A program made the translations under genes and the position numbers. Below are positions 9,276-20,441 of a stretch of 64,000 nt of DNA, in pieces. The notes under the pieces are model-generated. The model saw nothing but the letters and a program-made list of their open reading frames with translations. It did not search any database and had not been told where the DNA came from. How positions within the stretch are numbered: position 1 is the first letter of the stretch; each line of letters opens with the position of its first letter. Source of the stretch: a virus; IMG/VR virus record IMGVR_UViG_3300009164_000001, positions 19,557-83,556 of that record. One strand, written 5' to 3'.

Positions 9276-11591
9276 TTAAAATTCTATTGCATAACTCTCA
9301 GTATTATTATCATAATAATTGACAATATCTTTTAAGTCTTGAGAGTCTAGTCTATGTTTTTGACTAAGTATTGCTGAGCTTCCTCCAAAGTTTTGCCAGT
9401 TTTGATCTACATATCTAATATAAGGATGCCCTGCCCCATCTGATTCTACAACCATGTGTGCAGGCATACGTCCATTTTCCCCTAAAATTGTAACCTCTCT
9501 AGTAGAAACTTCTCCTTTTTTATGCATATCTAATTGTGCAACTAATCCGGCCATCCTGTTTTCAGGAGTATTTAACATTTTGTCTAAAGTTGTGTTACGA
9601 ATGTACTGCCCATCTAAGTGAACTGTTTTGTTTATAGGGGCATCTTTTGTTCCCCCAACAAGTTTTAATTCGTATATGTTGTTAGTCATATTCCACCCAA
9701 CATCGGCTACTGTAAATCCTGCAAGCTGAGCTCCAGTAATAGTTGTAGCACCTTCTTCAGTAATATCTGTAAGTGTAAAGTCTGCAGTAATAGGTTTGTT
9801 TACAAAGAAATTTTGTATAGCAGATGTTAAATTTTTAGATGCTTCTAAAGTAGGAGCATCAATACGTCCGTAGTTAAACGTAGTAGAAGTTTTAATTTCT
9901 TTAAATTGACTGTTTATTCTATCGTCAAACTTATGTCCTAAATCAAGATCAATTGTTGTTGCTGCTGCTGTATTTTTATTTAATGCAAATGGGTCACCAT
10001 ATGCTCTACCTGTAACAATATCTTTTGCATCTTGTGTAGATGTCCCATTAGGTATACCTGTTTTTGAAGGATCATTTTTAACTCCTGTAAATTCTGTTCC
10101 GTATTTTTCTTTAAATTTATTTTTAAAGTTAGCATAATCTTGACCATTTACATCGTCAGCAGCTTGTTGATATCTTATATATAATTCTCCAGGTTTTGCC
10201 CAAGGATATAATTCTTTTAAAACTGTGTAAGTTTGCCAAGCTGTTGGAGAAGATTTTACAATATCATTTTCACTAATAACTCCGTTAGCTGCAGTAAACA
10301 TTTGTTGTTGAATAAGAAGAGCTTGATCTTTATAGGATTTTAAAGTAGCTCTTTCTGCTTTTAAAGATTTCGGAGATAAACTAGCTACGTAGTCTGGGTT
10401 ATTTAATTTTTGCTCAAGTGCATATGCTGATGCAAATGCATTTTTCATGTTAGTTGTTTTTTCATCAAGATTAGCTCCGTTTCTATCTGCAAGGCTAACT
10501 TTACCCACAACTTGAAGACTTTGGTTAGCAAGTTCCCATTCTCTATCTTTAAGATATGATTCAGAGAATTCTTTACTTCTAGTACTGCTTTCACTTCTTA
10601 TAGCTTTCTTTTCTCCATAAGATTGGTAAGGAGCTATAATCTCGTCTTCGTATTTATTTTTAATGTAATCGTAAGACAGTTTTTCATCTGCTGCAACTTT
10701 TGTAGCTTTTGCAATTTCTCCAGTTAATGTTTCAATTTGATTTTTAATTTGAACTCTTTCGTCACTTTTAAGACTAGGGTCATCAAGCTTAGCAGTAAGT
10801 TTTCCAAGTACATTTGAGTAGTTGTCAGCCATAGAGGTTACAGTAGCAGATGCCCCTTGCCCTTTTGTAGCTGCATAAGCTTTCATATCTGCAAATTGAT
10901 TTACATAAGCTTTTACATCTGGTTCAGAAAGTACAGCATCAATTACGTCTTGAACATCTCTTTTATCAATTGTAATTACTTCAGTATCTGTAGTAAACTT
11001 GTACATGTTACCTTCTCCAGTGTACCCAGTAATTTTATTTTTAAAAGTTTCAGGTTGCAGGATAGCTAATCTAGCTTGTAACTTTTCCATAATTTTAGGA
11101 TCTTTTACAGCAGTTGGAGCAGAGAACATTGTTCCTTGCTTTGCTCTTCCTGTAGCTTCGTCCATTTCAAACCCTTTATATCCCTTTACCATGTAAGATG
11201 GGAATAGGTTTGCATACTCTTCGTTAACATCTCCTTTCTTAACACTTTCTTGAAGCTCAGTCATAGCTGCTGCATAACGAGTATAGTTCTCTTTGATAGG
11301 AGCATATTTACGAGAGAAGTCTTTTGCTTCTTTATGAATTACAAAACCTAAGTTTTCAAAGTCTCCACGATTAGCAATCTGTGCAAGCTTCTCATCTAAT
11401 TGAGCTTGCAATTCCTTCTTCTTCATCATATCGTTTTCAAAAGGCAATGCAGCTTGCATCTGATCAACAGCCATAGCCAATTGATCATTTGCTTTGAAAC
11501 TATCCATATAACGATTATGGAGAGTCTCCCCTATCTCTATAGACTTTGGGTCTACATACTGACTTACATATTCACCAAATTTATACGGCAT
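9276..11591 (-). CDS. Large internal virion (cargo-like) protein, unknown function
   Basis: This is a 771-residue protein with no recognised domain. It is mostly polar and helical, with long charged stretches (about residues 35-130 and 270-380) that look like coiled coil, and a more beta-like C-terminal third. It sits between the 1021- and 2272-residue proteins with gaps of 9 and 14 bases, so it is part of one late transcription unit. Its place after the nozzle gene and before the giant proteins matches the cargo or ejection proteins of crAss-like phages; that role is inferred from position only. Two ATGs lie close together at the start and the one at 11591 is kept. Confidence 0.6.
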   Translation of the reverse strand: MPYKFGEYVSQYVDPKSIEIGETLHNRYMDSFKANDQLAMAVDQMQAALPFENDMMKKKELQAQLDEKLAQIANRGDFENLGFVIHKEAKDFSRKYAPIKENYTRYAAAMTELQESVKKGDVNEEYANLFPSYMVKGYKGFEMDEATGRAKQGTMFSAPTAVKDPKIMEKLQARLAILQPETFKNKITGYTGEGNMYKFTTDTEVITIDKRDVQDVIDAVLSEPDVKAYVNQFADMKAYAATKGQGASATVTSMADNYSNVLGKLTAKLDDPSLKSDERVQIKNQIETLTGEIAKATKVAADEKLSYDYIKNKYEDEIIAPYQSYGEKKAIRSESSTRSKEFSESYLKDREWELANQSLQVVGKVSLADRNGANLDEKTTNMKNAFASAYALEQKLNNPDYVASLSPKSLKAERATLKSYKDQALLIQQQMFTAANGVISENDIVKSSPTAWQTYTVLKELYPWAKPGELYIRYQQAADDVNGQDYANFKNKFKEKYGTEFTGVKNDPSKTGIPNGTSTQDAKDIVTGRAYGDPFALNKNTAAATTIDLDLGHKFDDRINSQFKEIKTSTTFNYGRIDAPTLEASKNLTSAIQNFFVNKPITADFTLTDITEEGATTITGAQLAGFTVADVGWNMTNNIYELKLVGGTKDAPINKTVHLDGQYIRNTTLDKMLNTPENRMAGLVAQLDMHKKGEVSTREVTILGENGRMPAHMVVESDGAGHPYIRYVDQNWQNFGGSSAILSQKHRLDSQDLKDIVNYYDNNTESYAIEF

Positions 11592-11600
11592 GGCATTTTA

Positions 11601-14600
11601 TTATATCGATTGTTTAGCTGTAGTATTTCTTTTAGTAGACAAATCACCTAGACGAGATGTGTATTTTCTACCCATTCCACCAAATCTTTTCTCCTCTTTG
11701 TCATCTGCTAAAACTTGTACTACTTTATATCCTAAGTCAGAAGCAATTTGCTGAAGCTCTCCTTCTGATTTTTGGTACACAGGGCTTTCTGGATTCTTAG
11801 CTTGCTTTCTTAATTGCTCCATTATCTCGTAACGGTTAAGTGATCCAGTTTTATCCAGACCTCTTGCAATTCTGTATTGCATATCAAGCTTACGTTGGTC
11901 CATTGACATTCCTGCAAGGCCTTTACCAAGAGCTTCTGCAACCCCTAAGTTACGTTCATCCATGTATTGGTTCTGATTGATATCAGCCATCATGTTTGAC
12001 TTACTTGCTTCAAGTTGTGCAGCTTGGTTTCTTCCAGCAACTTCAGCAGCTATCTGTGCTTCTGAGTTTTTAATTGCTCTGTTTTCTTGATCTTGTCTTT
12101 GAGATATTTTAGCAATTTCATCAGCTGTTTTAGTTGCTACACTTTGCATGGCAATGATTTTACCAGGACCTAAGTTTGTATTCTTTAGGTAGGTATTCAT
12201 AGCATTTTGTTGACGACGTGCATCTTCAATTTCTCCTGACTTATCTACTCTTGCAAGACTTGGGGCAGTTACAGATTGAGCTGCAGCCATGCCAGCAGTC
12301 TTTTTATAAGGCTTAAGCATTGCATAAGCAGGCCCTGCTAACTGTGCTAAACCTCCAAGAAATCCAGGGTGCTCTTCTAACCAAGTCTTACTTAGATCTA
12401 ATTTTCTTTCTGGATCTTTAGGAAGGTTTCCTGGCTCTCCATTATCTTGAGGTCTAAAGTTATAATCTAAAAGCTCTTGCTTTAACCCATCTTGAACTTT
12501 AAGATCTGTTTTTGTAGAAACAGGAAATGGTATAGGCTGATTTGTTTTAGGATCTCTAATATAATCTCCAGTCTGGGCATCCATTCTATATTCAACAAGT
12601 TGGCCATTTAGCATAAATCCGGTGCTAGGCTCATTTGTAGGACCCGTTGGAAGATCGTAATTTTCCATCCCCGTATAATCTTTGAAATCTTTATATGATG
12701 ATTTCTTTTTAGGATCTTTCTTTTTGCCACCTCCAGCATATTCTTGCATGCCACCAGTTCTAGCAATCTGTTTAGGATCACGGCCTGCTTGCTCTTCTTG
12801 CTGACGAGCTAAGTCTTTTATGATATTTTTTTTAGAAATAGGGTCTAAAGACGGATTAGAAGCAATAGCTTTATGTGCTTGAGAATACGGTTCTCCTTTT
12901 GGAGTTTTTAATACACGAGAGAAGAAGTATTGGTTTCCGTTAATTTTAGTTCCAGTTTCTTTATCTTCTACTTCAGTATATTTATCAAGCTTAATTCCTC
13001 CTTCTTCATGGGTATTTCCTAAATACTCAACATCATTAGAGTTTGGGATAGGTTTAATCTTTCCACCTTCTGCATAACGAGTTCCTCCAAGGTCGTTGTA
13101 AGATCCTCCAAACTCATAGCAATTAGGATCCATCATTCCACCATCAGCATGGCTGTTTACTTGTTGACAATGTTTGTTTAATTGTCTTTGAAAAAAATCT
13201 GCACCTGTCTGTCTTTTGCTGTGGTCACCTCCATAGTTAGCTTTACCTTTTTTAGTAAATAAACCACGAAGACCTCCACCACCTCCACCAGAACTTTGCT
13301 CTTCTTCAACAGGCCTTTCTTGTCTAAAGCCTAAGTCTTGATCTCCTTCCATTAAGTTGTTGTTCCAGTCATTTAACATTCGAGTTCCTGGACGTTTAGG
13401 ATCTGACTGATAATGGTCAAAGAAAGTTCCAGGCTCTTTTCCTGCATCCACACGACGCTGCTCTGCTGGAGAAAGAGGCATTTGTGGATAAGGAATTCTA
13501 TCTTGAAGTGTATGAGGATCAGCAGAATCAATGTCTACTCTACGGGCTTTTGCCCAATCCATATTGTACTGCTGTTTCTTTTGCTGGTACTCTTTTCTAG
13601 CATTTCTTCTAGCACTTTGCTCATCAAACGAATTGTACATTTCCCCAGAAGCTTTGTCTTCCTCAGGGGCAACAGCAGGAGTAGTAAAGTAGTTAAATTG
13701 TGGAGTGGCTTGAGCTACTGGATCACATGCCCCTGTTGCAGGATTGTATGTAGTTCCTGGAGGACATTCTGATCCACCCATAGCATATCTTTTCATACCA
13801 CCGTTACGAGCCATTTGATTTCCTCCTCTATAGGAGTCCATCATTTTGCTGTTAATGAAAGAATTATTAACTGCAGACATTTGATCTGTATCAGCCATAG
13901 CAAGTTTACCTGCTTCTTCTGTTGATGCTTTGTTATCTTTTATAGTGTCGTAAATTCCATAACCAAGTCCAGCAACTGCTCCTGCTAATGTTCCATATGG
14001 GCCTGCTACTGAACCGTAGCTTGCACCTTTTCCAACACTTGCCATGATGTTACCTACACCATAATGGTTTCTTTCTTTTTTTGTAAAAGTAGCAGCGTTG
14101 TTATCACTACCAGTATTTTTAATTATTTCTCCACCAATATTTAAAGCTGCTGCTACAGGCTGTCCGTAAGAACTTACTCCTGCCATAAATGAGCCTGCAG
14201 TATTTGCAGCATTAACAGCAGTTGATCCAACACTAGCTCCAGTAGATGCAAGATCTACTCCTGCCTCTCCAGCCATTGCTGCATTTGTACCAAACTCTTT
14301 AGCTGCAGTACTAGCTACTGTTTTTGTAGCTGCGGCAGCTGCTTGTTTAGCAGCTCTTTCTGCAAAAATATCTTTACCAGTGCTAAGTGCAAGTTTACCC
14401 AGCTCCATACCAGATTGTTTAACAACATCTTGTTGCTGCTTTTTTTGGTCTTCATTAAGTTTTTTTAACTCGTCTTGAGTTTCTTTTAATGATTGTAAAG
14501 CAACGTTTTGATTTTTACCTGCCTCATCTGCTGCAGATTGCCCTAGGTAATATGAAGCCTGTGGAGCTTGTGAAACTCCACTTAGGTTATATCCAGCTAA

Positions 14601-14666
14601 AGAGTACTTCTTAACTTTCTTTAGTGCAGGTTTTTGTTGTTGTCTACTAATTAGTTTTTTGGCCAT
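11601..14666 (-). CDS. Internal virion protein with repeated Y-x-x-GG motifs
   Basis: This is a 1021-residue protein. The N terminus is very basic (MAKK.., many K/Q), followed by an Ala/Gly-rich apolar region at about 100-250 that could be membrane-active. From about 290 it carries short Gly-Gly motifs: RYAMGG (~294), CYEFGG and RYAEGG (~515-535), EYAGGG (~644). Between them lies a segment with HEEGGIKLD and VEDKETG, a small recurrent pattern in Bacteroidota phage proteins that I know only as unnamed. The C terminus is basic and Q-rich. The same motif recurs in three other late proteins of this window. Function unknown; by position an internal or cargo protein. Confidence 0.6.
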   Translation of the reverse strand: MAKKLISRQQQKPALKKVKKYSLAGYNLSGVSQAPQASYYLGQSAADEAGKNQNVALQSLKETQDELKKLNEDQKKQQQDVVKQSGMELGKLALSTGKDIFAERAAKQAAAAATKTVASTAAKEFGTNAAMAGEAGVDLASTGASVGSTAVNAANTAGSFMAGVSSYGQPVAAALNIGGEIIKNTGSDNNAATFTKKERNHYGVGNIMASVGKGASYGSVAGPYGTLAGAVAGLGYGIYDTIKDNKASTEEAGKLAMADTDQMSAVNNSFINSKMMDSYRGGNQMARNGGMKRYAMGGSECPPGTTYNPATGACDPVAQATPQFNYFTTPAVAPEEDKASGEMYNSFDEQSARRNARKEYQQKKQQYNMDWAKARRVDIDSADPHTLQDRIPYPQMPLSPAEQRRVDAGKEPGTFFDHYQSDPKRPGTRMLNDWNNNLMEGDQDLGFRQERPVEEEQSSGGGGGGLRGLFTKKGKANYGGDHSKRQTGADFFQRQLNKHCQQVNSHADGGMMDPNCYEFGGSYNDLGGTRYAEGGKIKPIPNSNDVEYLGNTHEEGGIKLDKYTEVEDKETGTKINGNQYFFSRVLKTPKGEPYSQAHKAIASNPSLDPISKKNIIKDLARQQEEQAGRDPKQIARTGGMQEYAGGGKKKDPKKKSSYKDFKDYTGMENYDLPTGPTNEPSTGFMLNGQLVEYRMDAQTGDYIRDPKTNQPIPFPVSTKTDLKVQDGLKQELLDYNFRPQDNGEPGNLPKDPERKLDLSKTWLEEHPGFLGGLAQLAGPAYAMLKPYKKTAGMAAAQSVTAPSLARVDKSGEIEDARRQQNAMNTYLKNTNLGPGKIIAMQSVATKTADEIAKISQRQDQENRAIKNSEAQIAAEVAGRNQAAQLEASKSNMMADINQNQYMDERNLGVAEALGKGLAGMSMDQRKLDMQYRIARGLDKTGSLNRYEIMEQLRKQAKNPESPVYQKSEGELQQIASDLGYKVVQVLADDKEEKRFGGMGRKYTSRLGDLSTKRNTTAKQSI

Positions 14667-14677
14667 AATCGTAAGGT

Positions 14678-17600
14678 TTATCTACTCGTAGTACGGTAGT
14701 TAGCTTTAGCTGTATACAAATTTATTAAATTTTGAGCTCGGTTGTTAGAAATTAATCGTATTCCTAAGAATTTATCTATGAACTTTCTTTGCTCATACCA
14801 AGGTTTGTTTGGCTCTAAGTAAGCAGTGTTTACTATTCCTTCTGATGTAAACATAGGAATTATACCTCCAGGAGCATATGTTCCTGTGTAATAGTCACCG
14901 TTTACATTTACTTGGTTTTGAGCCAAAGTTGTATTAAAATTTATTTTTGATAAATCTCTGAAGTCATTAAACACCCAGTTGTGATCAACTTTTCTAATGT
15001 TTTTAAGGTAAGTTAAATCTTTAACCCCTGAAATTTGCTCAGTAGTGTAAACATAGAAACTGGTGAATCCAGGATTTAAAGTTGAAGTTACTTTAGAGAT
15101 GTTATTAGCATCTGCTTTATATGTTTCTAAAAAATAAGTGATAGCCGAATATAGTTTATTATCACTTTTAGTAGTTGAAACAGCCCCCGTTTTAGACGTA
15201 GATACATCCCCAGTAGATATAAATTCAAACTCAAAATTAGATACAACACCATAAAAATTACCAGGATTAACATAATCATTATGTACATAAAACTTCGATG
15301 TAGGTAATGAATTAAAGCTGTACAGGTATTTAGTATTGAATGCATAAAGTGGTGGTATATAAGAGTGTCTACTAGCCCAAGCACCTGTGTCTAAAGATAA
15401 TGAAATTGTCCATCCCCCTTTTGTGAAATTAGTTCCTTCTATAAGAGGTATTGGCTCTCTTTTAATTTTATCTGTAACAAGTCCTCCAGTGATAACAATG
15501 GTTCCTAAAGTAAGTTGTGAATTAAAAGCATTTGTAGGGATAAGGTCTCGTTTAGTTATGATAATTCTTTTTAACAATGGATCGTAACTAACAAGGTATC
15601 CAAAGTTATTTGTTGGGGCATCTAGGTTTATTCCAGCAAGAGATGCTCCGTAGTTTTGTAAAGCAAATGGTACATTCTCTCTAGCCCAAGTTGATAATCC
15701 AAGGTCAGTTAAATCTTGTACTTTGTCTGTAATTAAGAAGATTTTTCTAGAGTTTCTAGATATAAACACATACCCATCTTTGGTTACTAAGGCTCCCATT
15801 TTATTGGTTAATCCCATGTACCCATCTGTAGATTGCACGAATTCATCAGGTTCTTGTGCAAATAAGTCACCTGAACCAATGTATGCTTGAGATGCATCAG
15901 CTAACTCAAGGTTTTGTTTACCTTTTGTTTTGAACAAACTCTTTTCAGTATGAATGTAAATTAATGCATTCAAGTTGAAGATGTTTGTAATAGATCCTTT
16001 GTTTTGCCCAAAGTCTTTAAGATCAATTGCTAAGAAATAACGATATGAATCTGTAAAGTTACCGTCTTGAATTATTGATCTGATTACACGGTTAGGAAAC
16101 AAGTTAGTAGATTTGTCTTTCTTTGGGTAAGGTATTGCTACTCTAATATCTTGTAAAGCAGAATAGTGTTCTTCGTAAAGTAAGTTTTCTTTTTTAGTAA
16201 GGTCATGTACAGGAGATCTCCACAATACATCTGTAGCAGTGTACTTATCAAAGTACATACTATCAGCTGTGCTTACTCCTTTTTCTGTATCCCCACAATA
16301 ACGGAAATTGATATTGTCATCAGATTCTATTATAATTTGATGTAAAATTGCATGAGGATCCCAATAAGCATTATCATCACCTAACCAGTTATTGTTATCA
16401 AGAATATCTGAATTGCTAGTATTAATTTGTTGATCAAGTGGTACATAAGAAAAAGTAGAATTAATGTTATCATCAACAATATTATCATCAAGAGAATTAG
16501 TAAATTCTGCGTAAAATGGTTCTTTTTGATTTCCAACTTCTTGTTTAAAATATCTAAATCCATATGCTTGAGACGTTAATCTATAAGCATATCTACATAT
16601 GTAAGTATCTCCTCCAAAAATGTCAGGAGTACGTACTCCAGTATAGTAATTACCTATTGTTGGATCATCTCCTGTAGTGATATTAACTTGTAATGTAGAT
16701 TTATAGAATCCAGTCCACACTAATCTTTGAGCATCAAATGGTTCAAATACGTCTGTTTTTGTTGAACACAAATTTGCTATGTATATGTTTGGTCTTGAAT
16801 ATTGTCTAGTAGCCGAGTAATAAGGATTAACTTTTTTTAAAATTGAAGCATCTTCTCCAATATAAGGATATTTACCTGTACCATGTAAAGGTGGAATTCC
16901 CGATTTCAAACCAAGCACAATTGAGCTTTCTCCACTTAGATTTAATAAGTATGTTGCTCCTTTAAATGCAGTTGAAGAACTGTTTTTAAGAATTGATAAT
17001 CCTGCTAAATAACTTGCACTGTCTGGATCTAATGGAAATATAGTTTGATTTGCTCCTAAAAATGACTGGTTACCGTCGGCTGCTCCAACAGCTACTCCAA
17101 AATCTACTCCAGTAGTTCCAGGCATATTATATTGTGCTGCAACCATTAAAAGTCCAAAAGCATTTGAAGTTCCATAAACAGGAGTGTCATCTGCATCATA
17201 ATTATCTGTGTTTCCCAAAGTAGAACTTATCCATTGGTACTCTGTTTCTCCACTTCTAAATTGAGTAAAACTCCAACTACTATCTACTGCTGGTGGGTCC
17301 CCGGCATTCATGTACCCAGGTTGAATTCCTTTGTGCCTTCCTCTCCATTGTTGCATTGTTGCAACATATTGCAAATCTATATGAGTTGCTTGCCCTAAAC
17401 TTTTTTGAGTTCTAAGTAAATTAAAGTCATGAAATTTAAATACTGATTGAGCTACTACGTTTTCGTTAGGTGTACTTGCCCAAGGATAGGCTGCATAAGC
17501 AAACGACTCCGTGTGAGGCAAAGCATCCATATACCATAAATGATAATATGGACCAAATTTAGCATCATCTATTTTATTAAATAAATTTCCTGATTTAATC

Positions 17601-19531
17601 CATTTAGCTGGATGAAGCCCACTTTGTCCTATTATTGTCTTATCACCTTGGTTTCTTTTTGCATAATACACTTTATATCCTTGTACTTGCTGAAGAATGA
17701 ATTTAGGAATTTTTAAATTTGCTAATTTAAATCCTAGTATTCTAGTAGTTTCCTTAAATGTTGTTTTAGAAATATTTGAAATTTGTGCAGAAGTTAAAGG
17801 TGGGTTTGAAAAATTTGTATTAGTAACTAATGTAGAAAACGAAGGATTATGGTTAGAAGGCATTTTGTGGTGCCTAACTTTTGTGTTTCTTATAGTTTCT
17901 GTGTATACAGGTGTACCAGACCCATCTACACTAAATACATCAAAGTCTGGAGAATCTGGATAAGTTTCATTTTTGTTTTCCCAATATCCAGTTGTCTGAC
18001 TTACATGCAAGCTTGTATCTAAATACTGATACATTGCTCCATTTGGATCTGTTTGTAAAAATTCTGCAGGGTTAAATCCTGAAACATCAACATTATTTAG
18101 AGAACCGTTTTCCCAAGATTTAACTACATTACGTCCAGGAATATGATATGCATAACTTTCTGTACCATCTTTAAATATAAATGATATATAGAACGAGTAT
18201 ACTTCTCCTCTTCTGTAACTTTTTTCTTTAAACAATCTGTTTATATTTCTATATCCTCTGTCTTTCCCATTTTGCAATGGGTAAGTTATTTGAGAAATAT
18301 AATTATAATCTACTGGAAAAGGATAGTTTAAATCTTGAGAAACTGCTGCATACCCATAATTAATATTGTATAGATCATAACTTCTAGGATCAAATTCTAC
18401 AATATCTTTTGTAATGGCTTGCAACTGTATTCCGTTAGCAAATCTTTGAAATCCTAGGTCTTTTCTTCCAGTTAAGTTTGCAGCATACATTCTATTATCT
18501 AACTGTGCAATAGATTTTGCACTGAGATAATTGACTTTATCTAATACTGCATCTTCTACAGTAGCTTTATCTACTTGTTCTAAACCACTATATGTAATGC
18601 TTATAGTTGTAGTTTTAATTTCTACAAACTCAAGTTTGTACACAAATTGAACATCTCCTATTTTTTGAAGTACATATGGTACAACGTATGTGTAGTCAAT
18701 GTTTAAATTTGTTAAATCCCATTTGATAGATTTGTTTGTTTCAACTCCACCTGGAGCTCCTCCAATCATTTCAAATGGAATATAGTTTTCTGAAGATGGG
18801 TGTACATATACTGGATTAGCCATCCCTAAAACATTAGTTTCAGTAAAGTCTTTATCTGCATATGCCACTGCTAAATAGTAAGCACCTGTTACAACTCCAC
18901 CACCTTCTACTATAGATGCGGCATTAAATTCAGGAATTCTTCCAGAATCCATAAACATGTTAAGCATGGTTATATTCTGACCTGTAGATGTGTATAATTT
19001 GTTTGAGGTGCCTCCAGAAGCTAAGAAAGTCTGCTGTCTTGTAACATTAAATACTCGTGGAGGATTATAGTACTCCGGGTATTCAATTTTAGTTACAGGC
19101 TCTACTGTGAACTTGTATTTGTTATCTGTGAAGTATATAATGATTTCTCCTGTAGGAGAAACTCTAAATTCTCCCGTAATAGGGTTATCTATATCAAAAT
19201 TTAAATGGCCAGTTGCTTCTCCAGTAGTTGTTGTAAGTAAAGCAAGTAAAATGTTTGTTGAAGTATTTACATAAAAAATACTTGAAGTAGATGTTGGAGT
19301 ACCAGCTTTGTTAGCAAAAATTATAAAGTTGTCATCAGGAAGAGCAATCTGGCCGACAGGTAAAAATCCTGTTGGGAGATTTGCCACAAGTTTGTTTCCA
19401 AATTCATTGCTAATAGCTCCTTTATTAATGTCCACTACAGCATTAAGTGCATCTCTATATGTACCGTCGACCTGATCTGAAAGACCAGTATCTTTGTTCA
19501 TCCCCTTTAAAAACTTTAATTCTGATGCCAT
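14678..19531 (-). CDS. Tail nozzle (muzzle) protein, P22 gp10-like
   Basis: This is a 1617-residue protein rich in beta strands and aromatic residues. The N terminus contains KGMNKDTGLSDQVDGTYRDA and then LNAVVD, a pattern typical of the large nozzle proteins of crAss-like and other Bacteroidota podoviruses, where it starts a beta-propeller-like fold homologous to P22 gp10/T7 gp12. In that family the protein closes the distal tail and holds the fibers. It is followed by internal virion proteins and preceded by a ring-type connector gene, the expected order. The family call is from motif memory; the exact tail position is inferred. Confidence 0.6.
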   Translation of the reverse strand: MASELKFLKGMNKDTGLSDQVDGTYRDALNAVVDINKGAISNEFGNKLVANLPTGFLPVGQIALPDDNFIIFANKAGTPTSTSSIFYVNTSTNILLALLTTTTGEATGHLNFDIDNPITGEFRVSPTGEIIIYFTDNKYKFTVEPVTKIEYPEYYNPPRVFNVTRQQTFLASGGTSNKLYTSTGQNITMLNMFMDSGRIPEFNAASIVEGGGVVTGAYYLAVAYADKDFTETNVLGMANPVYVHPSSENYIPFEMIGGAPGGVETNKSIKWDLTNLNIDYTYVVPYVLQKIGDVQFVYKLEFVEIKTTTISITYSGLEQVDKATVEDAVLDKVNYLSAKSIAQLDNRMYAANLTGRKDLGFQRFANGIQLQAITKDIVEFDPRSYDLYNINYGYAAVSQDLNYPFPVDYNYISQITYPLQNGKDRGYRNINRLFKEKSYRRGEVYSFYISFIFKDGTESYAYHIPGRNVVKSWENGSLNNVDVSGFNPAEFLQTDPNGAMYQYLDTSLHVSQTTGYWENKNETYPDSPDFDVFSVDGSGTPVYTETIRNTKVRHHKMPSNHNPSFSTLVTNTNFSNPPLTSAQISNISKTTFKETTRILGFKLANLKIPKFILQQVQGYKVYYAKRNQGDKTIIGQSGLHPAKWIKSGNLFNKIDDAKFGPYYHLWYMDALPHTESFAYAAYPWASTPNENVVAQSVFKFHDFNLLRTQKSLGQATHIDLQYVATMQQWRGRHKGIQPGYMNAGDPPAVDSSWSFTQFRSGETEYQWISSTLGNTDNYDADDTPVYGTSNAFGLLMVAAQYNMPGTTGVDFGVAVGAADGNQSFLGANQTIFPLDPDSASYLAGLSILKNSSSTAFKGATYLLNLSGESSIVLGLKSGIPPLHGTGKYPYIGEDASILKKVNPYYSATRQYSRPNIYIANLCSTKTDVFEPFDAQRLVWTGFYKSTLQVNITTGDDPTIGNYYTGVRTPDIFGGDTYICRYAYRLTSQAYGFRYFKQEVGNQKEPFYAEFTNSLDDNIVDDNINSTFSYVPLDQQINTSNSDILDNNNWLGDDNAYWDPHAILHQIIIESDDNINFRYCGDTEKGVSTADSMYFDKYTATDVLWRSPVHDLTKKENLLYEEHYSALQDIRVAIPYPKKDKSTNLFPNRVIRSIIQDGNFTDSYRYFLAIDLKDFGQNKGSITNIFNLNALIYIHTEKSLFKTKGKQNLELADASQAYIGSGDLFAQEPDEFVQSTDGYMGLTNKMGALVTKDGYVFISRNSRKIFLITDKVQDLTDLGLSTWARENVPFALQNYGASLAGINLDAPTNNFGYLVSYDPLLKRIIITKRDLIPTNAFNSQLTLGTIVITGGLVTDKIKREPIPLIEGTNFTKGGWTISLSLDTGAWASRHSYIPPLYAFNTKYLYSFNSLPTSKFYVHNDYVNPGNFYGVVSNFEFEFISTGDVSTSKTGAVSTTKSDNKLYSAITYFLETYKADANNISKVTSTLNPGFTSFYVYTTEQISGVKDLTYLKNIRKVDHNWVFNDFRDLSKINFNTTLAQNQVNVNGDYYTGTYAPGGIIPMFTSEGIVNTAYLEPNKPWYEQRKFIDKFLGIRLISNNRAQNLINLYTAKANYRTTSR

Positions 19532-19541
19532 AATTTTAGTA

Positions 19542-20435
19542 TTAGAAGTATCCTCTTCCGTAAGCTCCTCTGTTTAATTCTTCTCTTGTTCCCAAATTCT
19601 CGAAGAAGTTTGCATGTCTGTTCAAGTTTGGGATAAGTCTTACCCACTGATTCATGAATGATTCGTACTTATCGATGCTTGGGAAGTTAGCTTGATTACG
19701 TGCTTGAGTACAGTAGTATTTCCACTTAGTATCTGCAAAATTGTAATCAATTCCATTCATAGCTGGGGTATATCCCCCTAATAACATTTGTTTGTAAATG
19801 TACCAAAACATAGCTTCTTTAAAGCTGATGTCGTCTGGCACCATTGGGTAACAGTCTTCATCTACTGGAAATGCTGTGTAGCTAAAACAAACTACTCCTT
19901 TTTCAAATGAAGTATTAAGATAATCCCCATTGATTGTATAGGTGTCTTTTGATTTAGCAAACTTGTTTTCACATTGTTCACAGTGAAGTCCAATAGGGAA
20001 ATTGTTTGTCCCGTACTGCAATGGTGATAATGGTTGCCCTGATGAAAGGTAAAGGTTTTCAATTACTGAAATCCTTGCATTTAACTCTCTAAGTTGGTAG
20101 TTAAATCCTGTAGCATCATCTGGGTTAGACTGAATAAGATCATTTAAAGCTTTTACCTCAGCAAGTAATTCAGTCAATTCAGTCGACATTGACGGACTAA
20201 TTGTGTTGTTAATAGCCACTTGATTTATGTAATACAAATCAGCTGGCATTACAGTTTTGAAGTTTTCGATATTTAAAACACATCCTTTTTGAACAAGCTG
20301 TGGGGCAGAGCCAATATGCTCTAGAGCCTCTCCAGTCCATTCAACAGCATCATCAATCCAGTTATCTCCAGGGGGTTTTAAGTCCCTCATGACTTTACGG
20401 ATAATTACTTTGCTAGATACGTTTTTATAAATCAT
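19542..20435 (-). CDS. Head-tail connector/ring protein
   Basis: This is a 297-residue protein. The N terminus has the pattern RDLKPPGDNWIDDAVEWTGE followed by a helix, which I associate with crAss-like ring (tail adaptor) proteins. A central coiled coil (~85-120), a CEQCENKF Cys pair (~170) and an aromatic C-terminal half with VPDDISFKEAMFWYIY follow. It lies 10 bases upstream of the nozzle gene in the same unit, fitting assembly between portal and nozzle. The ring assignment is moderately confident; which ring it forms cannot be told. Confidence 0.5.
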   Translation of the reverse strand: MIYKNVSSKVIIRKVMRDLKPPGDNWIDDAVEWTGEALEHIGSAPQLVQKGCVLNIENFKTVMPADLYYINQVAINNTISPSMSTELTELLAEVKALNDLIQSNPDDATGFNYQLRELNARISVIENLYLSSGQPLSPLQYGTNNFPIGLHCEQCENKFAKSKDTYTINGDYLNTSFEKGVVCFSYTAFPVDEDCYPMVPDDISFKEAMFWYIYKQMLLGGYTPAMNGIDYNFADTKWKYYCTQARNQANFPSIDKYESFMNQWVRLIPNLNRHANFFENLGTREELNRGAYGRGYF

Positions 20436-20441
20436 GACTAA

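Noticed and set aside
13413-13772. Plus-strand frame of 119 codons inside the 1021-residue gene
   Set aside because: Shadow of the opposite-strand gene; Arg/Ser/Leu-rich with no signals. The same holds for other plus-strand frames in 1-49 kb.
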